The notes under the pieces are model-generated. The model made no database searches. It was not told the origin of the DNA and saw only the letters and a list, made by a program, of their open reading frames with translations. Positions 7,656 to 12,251 of a stretch of 12,251 nucleotides of DNA are shown here, piece after piece (position 1 is the stretch's first letter; each line of letters starts with the position of its first letter). The translations under genes were made by a program, and so were the position numbers. Location of the stretch: the NCBI GenBank assembly GCA_031258895.1, contig JAIRMF010000053.1, positions 1 to 12,251 of the forward strand. The letters are read 5' to 3'. The DNA is from Dysgonamonadaceae bacterium (GTDB lineage Bacteria > Bacteroidota > Bacteroidia > Bacteroidales > Azobacteroidaceae).

Positions 7656-7658
7656 ACT

Positions 7659-7690
7659 TTTGCGTGTTTTCAAAAAAAATCGTACCTTTG
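7659..7690 (+). promoter_or_regulatory. Promoter of purB
   Basis: TTTG (7659-7662), 20 nt, then TACCTTTG (7683-7690) fits the Bacteroidetes consensus exactly. It begins 3 bp after the deoC stop. Transcription should start near 7696, which supports ATG 7733 as the purB start with a leader of about 35 nt. Confidence 0.75.
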
Positions 7691-7732
7691 TCCTGAATTT
7701 TCGTGATGAACAATTCGCTACATTATACCATT

Positions 7733-9082
7733 ATGGATCCAAATACGCTGACAGCTGTATCGCCCATTGACGGCAGATACAGGGAGAGGATCGCTAAGCT
7801 CTCCGATTATTTCTCCGAGTACGCGTTGATTAAATATCGTCTTGAAGTTGAAATAGAATATTTTATAGCTCTTTGTGAACTTCCCCTGCCTCAACTCTCG
7901 GCAATCAACAATTCCGTCATTTTCGAATCTTTGAGGAACGTTTACCGTAACTTTACAGTCGAGGATGCCGAACACATTAAAAGAATCGAACAGACTACAA
8001 ACCACGATGTGAAGGCAGTCGAATACTACCTGAAAAACGTTTTCGAGCAAAAAGGTCTTGAACGATATGGAGAGTTTATACATTTCGGACTAACGTCACA
8101 GGACGTGAACAATACCTCCATCCCCCTGTCAATACGCGGGGCGCTTGATAGCGAATATTTTCCGCAGATAAGATGCTTACTCGAAACACTTGATGGCTAT
8201 GCCTGCGAATGGCGAGAAGTCCCCATGCTTGCCAAAACCCACGGACAGCCCGCATCGCCAACCCGATTAGGTAAAGAAATAAAAGTGTTTGCCTACCGCC
8301 TCGAAGAACAGATAAACGTATTACAACACATTCCATTAACTGCAAAATTCGGTGGAGCAACCGGCAATTTCAACGCCCATAATTTTGCCTATCCTGACGT
8401 CGATTGGGTGGAATTTGCCGATCGATTTGTTTCCGAAAAACTCGGTTTGAAACGTGAACGGTTCACCACACAAATATCCAACTACGACTCGCTCGCAGCT
8501 CTCTTTGACGCCATGAAGCGTGTCAATACGATACTCATAGACCTGTGCCGCGATATGTGGCTATATATCTCTATGGAATATTTCAAGCATAGGATCAAGG
8601 CAGGAGAAGTCGGCTCATCAGCTATGCCGCATAAAGTTAATCCGATAGATTTTGAAAATGCGGAAGGTAATCTTGGCATAGCAAACGCTATCCTTGAATA
8701 TCTGTCTGCTAAGCTACCGATTTCTCGCCTGCAGCGCGATCTGACCGACTCGACCGTTCTGCGTAATGTCGGTGTAATATTTGCCCACACACTGATTTCG
8801 CTTCAGAGCCTGCAAAAAGGTCTCGGTAAATTGCTGCTAAACCGTGAAGCAATAAACCGCGACCTTGATAATACCTGGGCAGTGGTATCCGAAGGTATAC
8901 AGACCGTACTTCGCCGTGAAGGCTATCCCGAACCTTACGAAACGCTGAAAGCGTTGACCCGCCGAAACGAGCATATTACGGAGCAGTCTATCCGACAGTT
9001 CATCGACACACTTGATGTAAGCGAGTCGGTAAAGCGGGAATTAAGGTCAATAAGTCCGCAAAACTATACCGGGATTTTTTAG
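7733..9082 (+). CDS. purB: Adenylosuccinate lyase
   Basis: From ATG 7733 the product is 449 aa, starting MDPNTLTAVSPIDGRYRERI. It belongs to the fumarase/aspartase superfamily. HDVKAVEYY (91-99), FGLTSQDVNNTS (118-129), AKTHGQPASPT (167-177, with the catalytic His) and the signature GSSAMPHKVNPIDFENAEGN (294-313, containing the flexible-loop Ser) are all intact. The enzyme converts SAICAR to AICAR and adenylosuccinate to AMP, two fumarate-releasing steps of purine synthesis. Length and the NDGRY-like opening match the longer PurB type of proteobacteria and Bacteroidetes. GTG 7703 and ATG 7706 also lie in frame, but would leave almost no leader after the promoter at 7659-7690, so 7733 is preferred. 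Confidence 0.96.
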   Translation: MDPNTLTAVSPIDGRYRERIAKLSDYFSEYALIKYRLEVEIEYFIALCELPLPQLSAINNSVIFESLRNVYRNFTVEDAEHIKRIEQTTNHDVKAVEYYLKNVFEQKGLERYGEFIHFGLTSQDVNNTSIPLSIRGALDSEYFPQIRCLLETLDGYACEWREVPMLAKTHGQPASPTRLGKEIKVFAYRLEEQINVLQHIPLTAKFGGATGNFNAHNFAYPDVDWVEFADRFVSEKLGLKRERFTTQISNYDSLAALFDAMKRVNTILIDLCRDMWLYISMEYFKHRIKAGEVGSSAMPHKVNPIDFENAEGNLGIANAILEYLSAKLPISRLQRDLTDSTVLRNVGVIFAHTLISLQSLQKGLGKLLLNREAINRDLDNTWAVVSEGIQTVLRREGYPEPYETLKALTRRNEHITEQSIRQFIDTLDVSESVKRELRSISPQNYTGIF

Positions 9083-9181
9083 TTGGCAATAAATAATTGG
9101 ATTAGGGTGTAAAGTCACCCGACAGTATAAAATTGGAATTTATCTAACAGAGAACAAAAACTGCAAATAGAAAAGAGCGCT

Positions 9182-10501
9182 ATGAAACGTAAATTAAAAA
9201 TTATTAAAACAAATCACAAGACAATGAGGACAGAAAACGAGGATTGGACATCTCAAAATCGCGATGACGAATCAAGGGGAAACGTTGACAAAACGAAAAA
9301 ATCTTATCAACCCTACAATCGCGGAAATTATGGCAACAACTACCGCAATGCCGACAATTCCTACAACAGGCAGGATAGTGAAAGTAACACTCGTTCCAAC
9401 GGGAACTACAATCGTCCGCGCACTTATAACAGGCAGGAAGGCGGATATGAGGGCAACCGTCCGAACAACAACTATGACCGGCAGAACGGTGGCTACGCAT
9501 CGCGACCACGTTTTTCCGACAACTACCGGCAACACTCTTACGAAGGCCGACCTGAGGATTCGGATTCGGGGGACAGGAGAAGGAGACCGCGGTTAGGGGA
9601 TTCGCCTGCTTCGGGCAGAAACACAGGCTACGACAACCGCCAGCCGAACGGTAATTACCGGCAGCGTCCCCAAGGCTCTCGCTCTGATTTCGGGGGACCG
9701 AGAAAACCTTTCGCGAAACCGTTTCAACAGACTGCCTACGTTAAGAAGACGGATAAGTATCGCGAGGAGAACTTTGATCCCAACGAGACGATACGTCTCA
9801 ACAAATACCTCTCCAACTCCGGATTATGTTCGCGCCGTGAGGCGGACTCATACATCAAGGCCGGGATAATTAAGGTGAACGGCAATGTAGTTTCCGAACT
9901 CGGTTCGAAGGTAAAACGGTCTGATGAGGTATTTTTTCACGATGACCCCGTACAGTTGGAGCACAAGATTTACGTACTGCTCAACAAGCCGCGTAACTGT
10001 GTTACGACCGTTGACGATCCCCAGGAGCGAATGACGGTGATAGACATTGTGAAGACCGCATGTAAGGAGCGCATATTTCCTGTCGGGCGGCTCGACCGCA
10101 ACACAACCGGCGTACTTCTGCTGACCAATGACGGCGACCTTTCGTCGAAGCTGACGCATCCGAAATATCTGAAGAAGAAGATTTACCACGTTTGGCTTGA
10201 CAAGCCTATTACGGTTGAGGACATGCAAAAATTAGCCGCAGGCATTGAGCTTGAAGACGGCGAAATACATGTTGACGCTATCAGTTATGTCACTGAGGAG
10301 GACAAATCGCAGGTAGGCGTTGAGATTCATTCGGGCCGCAACCGTGTTGTACGCAGGATGTTTGAGTCTCTCGGCTATAATGTTGCCAGGCTTGACCGTG
10401 TTTATTTTGCGGGGTTAACGAAGAAGAACCTCAGGCGCGGGCAGTGGCGTTATCTGACGGAAAAGGAAGTCAATCTTCTAAGAATGGGAGCATTTGACTG
10501 A
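9182..10501 (+). CDS. rluB: 23S rRNA pseudouridine synthase, RluB type, with long disordered N-terminus
   Basis: The product is 439 aa. Residues 20-190 are low in complexity and rich in Asn, Arg, Gly, Tyr, Gln and Asp, with recurring YNRQ, GGY and NNNY phrases. The S4 RNA-binding domain is at about 203-245 (IRLNKYLSNSGLCSRREAD). The catalytic domain follows, with KIYVLLNKP and the RluB/RsuA motif GRLDRNTTGVLLLTNDGDL (302-320), whose Asp305 is the nucleophile. SGRNRVVRRMFESLGYNVARL (384-404) and a final GQWRYLTEKE complete it. RluB makes pseudouridine 2605 (E. coli numbering) in 23S rRNA. ATG 9224 (residue 15, MRTENEDWT) is an equally plausible start and may be the true one, as its A-rich leader looks typical. 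The gene follows purB by 99 bp; that gap holds a small hairpin (9105-9120) but no consensus promoter, so co-transcription with purB is likely. Confidence 0.93.
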   Translation: MKRKLKIIKTNHKTMRTENEDWTSQNRDDESRGNVDKTKKSYQPYNRGNYGNNYRNADNSYNRQDSESNTRSNGNYNRPRTYNRQEGGYEGNRPNNNYDRQNGGYASRPRFSDNYRQHSYEGRPEDSDSGDRRRRPRLGDSPASGRNTGYDNRQPNGNYRQRPQGSRSDFGGPRKPFAKPFQQTAYVKKTDKYREENFDPNETIRLNKYLSNSGLCSRREADSYIKAGIIKVNGNVVSELGSKVKRSDEVFFHDDPVQLEHKIYVLLNKPRNCVTTVDDPQERMTVIDIVKTACKERIFPVGRLDRNTTGVLLLTNDGDLSSKLTHPKYLKKKIYHVWLDKPITVEDMQKLAAGIELEDGEIHVDAISYVTEEDKSQVGVEIHSGRNRVVRRMFESLGYNVARLDRVYFAGLTKKNLRRGQWRYLTEKEVNLLRMGAFD

Positions 10502-10522
10502 TACGCCCATCCATCGACGGAG

Positions 10523-10571
10523 AAATTGCTCCATTCCTGCCGCAGACGCGAGGCGAGGGGTGGAGCAATTT
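10523..10571 (+). terminator. Long hairpin between rluB and the antiporter gene, likely terminator
   Basis: AAATTGCTCCA (10523-10533) is the exact reverse complement of TGGAGCAATTT (10561-10571), an 11-bp stem ending in a short T run. Inside, CCTGCC and GGCGAGG can pair as a second stem with one bulged base. It begins 21 bp after the rluB stop and ends 21 bp before the -7 box of the next gene. Confidence 0.7.
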
Positions 10572-10592
10572 TCGTTTCTACGGAAAAAGCAT

Positions 10593-10600
10593 TAACTTTG
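10593..10600 (+). promoter_or_regulatory. -7 box for the antiporter gene
   Basis: TAACTTTG fits TAnnTTTG. The -33 region (near 10569-10573) offers only TTTTC, not TTTG. Transcription would begin near 10606, about 10 nt before the preferred GTG start. Confidence 0.55.
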
Positions 10601-10615
10601 CGTAAAACATGCCTC

Positions 10616-12118
10616 GTGACGATATCAATTGAATTCATTCTTCTTTTTCTATCCATACTGTTCCTTGTAAGTCTTTTCGCGACGAAAGCGGGAGCCAAGC
10701 TCGGCATACCTGTCTTGTTGTTGTTTTTGGGCGTTGGGATGCTGTTCGGCACGGACGGGTTCGGGTTCGAGTTCCAGCAGTACGGGACGGCTCAGACTGT
10801 GGGCACGATAGCTTTGTGTATTATTTTGTTTTCGGGCGGGTTGGATACCAAATACGGTGAAATCAAGCCGGTAGCCTCCCAGGGGATCATTCTTGCTACT
10901 GCGGGGGTGTTGCTTATGGCGTTTATTACGGGTACGTTTATTTTCTATATTGCCGGGTATTTTGGTATACAGTTGTCGTTTCTTGAGTCTTTGCTTTTGG
11001 CGTCTGTGATGTCGTCGACGGATTCTGCGTCGGTATTTTCTATTTTGCGTGGGAAGGGAGTGAGGTTGAAGAAGAACATGCGTCCGATGCTGGAGCTTGA
11101 GAGCGGGAGTAACGACCCGATGGCATATATGCTTACGGTTGTATTGATTCAGTTATTGAGCGGCACGGGCACGGGTTACGGGCCGGCTGTTTTGGATTTT
11201 GTGCTTCAGTTTGCGATTGGGGGTGCGGCGGGTTTTTTATTTGGGAAGGCAGCGGTATGGATTATCAACAGGATCAATTTGGATAATGATTCGTTGTATC
11301 CTATATTGCTGTTTGCGTTTGGGATTTTCATTTTTCCGGCGACATATTTTCTGAAGGGGAACGGTTATCTTGCGGTTTATATTGGAGGTTTGGTTTTGGG
11401 CAACGCACAGATAGTTCACAAGCGTTCTTCGTTACGGTTTTTTGATGGTTTAGCCTGGATCAGTCAGATTGTGATGTTTCTCACGCTGGGTCTTTTGGTT
11501 AATCCGAAGGATCTTTTGCCGGTAGCCACGGTCAGTCTTTGCATTGGTATTTTCATGATTATTGGGGCTCGTCCTGCGACGGTATTTTTGTCGTTGCTTC
11601 CGTTTGGCAGGATGAAGGTTCGGGAGAAGTTATTTATTTCGTGGGTAGGGTTACGTGGCGCCGTACCGATTGTCTTTGCTATTTTGCCGTTGGCGGCGGG
11701 TTTGGAGCATTCTCAATTGATTTTCAACGTTGTATTTTTCATTACTTTACTTTCTTTGTTGGTACAGGGGACGGGTTTGACGCTTGTTGGGAAGTGGCTT
11801 GGTTTGGTTAAGGACAGTGATGGGCGTGGGGTGTTTCAGGATTTTGACATTGAGATGCCGGAGGACATTAAGTCCACTATGACTGAGATAGCTCTTGACG
11901 AGACGATTCTTGACCACGGGAAACGTTTAATGGACATACAGTTACCGGAGCACACTCTTGCTGTTATGGTGAAGCGTAACAATCTGTATTTTATTCCCAA
12001 GGGGAACACGGAGCTGCGTCCGGGCGACAAGTTGCTTGTTATCACGAACAATGAGGACGCTCTTTTGGAGACGTACAGGAAGCTGAATATAAAGGATTAC
12101 CGCATCAAACGTAATTAA
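10616..12118 (+). CDS. cvrA: K+/H+ (cation/proton) antiporter, CvrA/NhaP2 type
   Basis: From GTG 10616 the product is 500 aa. About a dozen hydrophobic segments occupy residues 3-400. SSTDSAS (133-139), LESGSNDPMA (161-170, with the Asn-Asp ion-binding pair) and SWVGLRGAVPIV (342-353) are diagnostic of CPA1 antiporters, and SGSNDP points to the CvrA/NhaP2 branch. The cytosolic tail from about 410 holds a TrkA-C/RCK-C domain (LPEHTLAVMVKRNNLYFIPK, LRPGDKLLVIT, about 440-490), a regulatory ligand-binding module. The protein should exchange K+ (or Na+) for protons across the inner membrane. The frame is open back to a TTG at 10526, but that lies in the hairpin and before the -7 box, so GTG 10616 is preferred. 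An out-of-frame ATG at 10609 opens a 7-codon frame overlapping this start. Confidence 0.9.
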   Translation: MTISIEFILLFLSILFLVSLFATKAGAKLGIPVLLLFLGVGMLFGTDGFGFEFQQYGTAQTVGTIALCIILFSGGLDTKYGEIKPVASQGIILATAGVLLMAFITGTFIFYIAGYFGIQLSFLESLLLASVMSSTDSASVFSILRGKGVRLKKNMRPMLELESGSNDPMAYMLTVVLIQLLSGTGTGYGPAVLDFVLQFAIGGAAGFLFGKAAVWIINRINLDNDSLYPILLFAFGIFIFPATYFLKGNGYLAVYIGGLVLGNAQIVHKRSSLRFFDGLAWISQIVMFLTLGLLVNPKDLLPVATVSLCIGIFMIIGARPATVFLSLLPFGRMKVREKLFISWVGLRGAVPIVFAILPLAAGLEHSQLIFNVVFFITLLSLLVQGTGLTLVGKWLGLVKDSDGRGVFQDFDIEMPEDIKSTMTEIALDETILDHGKRLMDIQLPEHTLAVMVKRNNLYFIPKGNTELRPGDKLLVITNNEDALLETYRKLNIKDYRIKRN

Positions 12119-12148
12119 TTTTTATCGGTCACGGGTTTCTCCTGTGTT

Positions 12149-12251
12149 GTGCCGACATTGGCAATTCTTTTATTCACTTGCGGCAACCCGGAAGCCGATA
12201 AAGTAGTGACGGTTGCCCGGGGGGTAGCTGCTGCGATCCGAGACGCGGCAG
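12149..12251 (+). CDS. Possible N-terminus of a small lipoprotein (cut by window edge)
   Basis: From GTG 12149 the frame is open to the window edge: MPTLAILLFTCGNPEADKVV, then TVARGVAAAIRDAA. A short hydrophobic run ending in LFTC followed by polar residues resembles a lipobox. There is no ATG, and no consensus promoter in the 30 bp after the antiporter gene. The frame is short, so this is tentative. Read-through from the antiporter transcript is possible, as no terminator is seen. Confidence 0.3.
   Translation, partial: MPTLAILLFTCGNPEADKVVTVARGVAAAIRDAA

Noticed and set aside
9105..9120. Small hairpin GGGTG/CACCC after purB as a terminator
   Set aside because: It has only 5 bp and no following T run; rluB lacks a consensus promoter downstream of it, so read-through seems more likely.
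9083..9181. Replication origin at the composition turn
   Set aside because: The gap is AT-rich, but only 99 bp long, with no DnaA-box-like TTATCCACA sequences or iterons.
12121..12217. Inverted repeats TTTATCGG/CCGATAAA and GGCAACC/GGTTGCC as a terminator of the antiporter gene
   Set aside because: The arms are short, far apart and interleaved, with no T run; they are probably chance matches inside a possible coding start.

Overview
The window looks like chromosomal DNA of a Bacteroidota bacterium, most likely Bacteroidales. The clearest sign is the promoters: several fit the Bacteroidetes pattern TTTG / about 20 nt / TAnnTTTG, and two of them (2055-2086 and 7659-7690) fit it exactly. The gene families agree: DUF349 repeat protein, L28-L33-DUF4295 cluster, long Bacteroidetes-type DeoC, PurB followed by an RluB with a long disordered N-terminus, and a lipoprotein with an acidic stretch after its lipid cysteine. 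Starts generally lack Shine-Dalgarno sites and have A-rich leaders.

Layout. Bases 1-4042 are transcribed leftward: a secreted SUMF1/formylglycine-enzyme-like protein cut by the left edge (1-688), a GC-rich protein of unknown function with an Ig/FN3-like C-terminus (763-1422) and its terminator, a 670-bp repeat-rich stretch without an assured gene (1423-2092), and a five-repeat DUF349 protein (2093-4042). The repeat-rich stretch holds twelve 21-bp tandem repeats (1470-1721), a (TG)27 microsatellite (1911-1964) and a perfect leftward promoter (2055-2086). From a divergent promoter region at 4043-4279, bases 4280-12251 run rightward: rpmB, rpmG, a DUF4295 gene, a surface-type lipoprotein, an RsmI-like methyltransferase, dtd and deoC. 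These are followed by purB with its own promoter, an rluB-type pseudouridine synthase, a long hairpin, a CvrA-type K+/H+ antiporter with its own promoter, and possibly the start of another lipoprotein at the right edge.

How the genes fit together. Most rightward genes are housekeeping: ribosomal proteins, rRNA modification (RsmI-like, RluB), proofreading of mischarged tRNA (Dtd), deoxynucleoside catabolism (DeoC), purine synthesis (PurB) and ion homeostasis (CvrA). I found no mobile element, CRISPR array, RNA gene or recognisable defence system. The most unusual part is 1355-2092. There a consensus promoter fires into a dinucleotide repeat and then a 21-bp repeat array that stays open in all six frames, just ahead of the unknown GC-rich gene. 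It could be a phase-variable or regulatory leader, or simply an unstable satellite region; the sequence alone does not decide.
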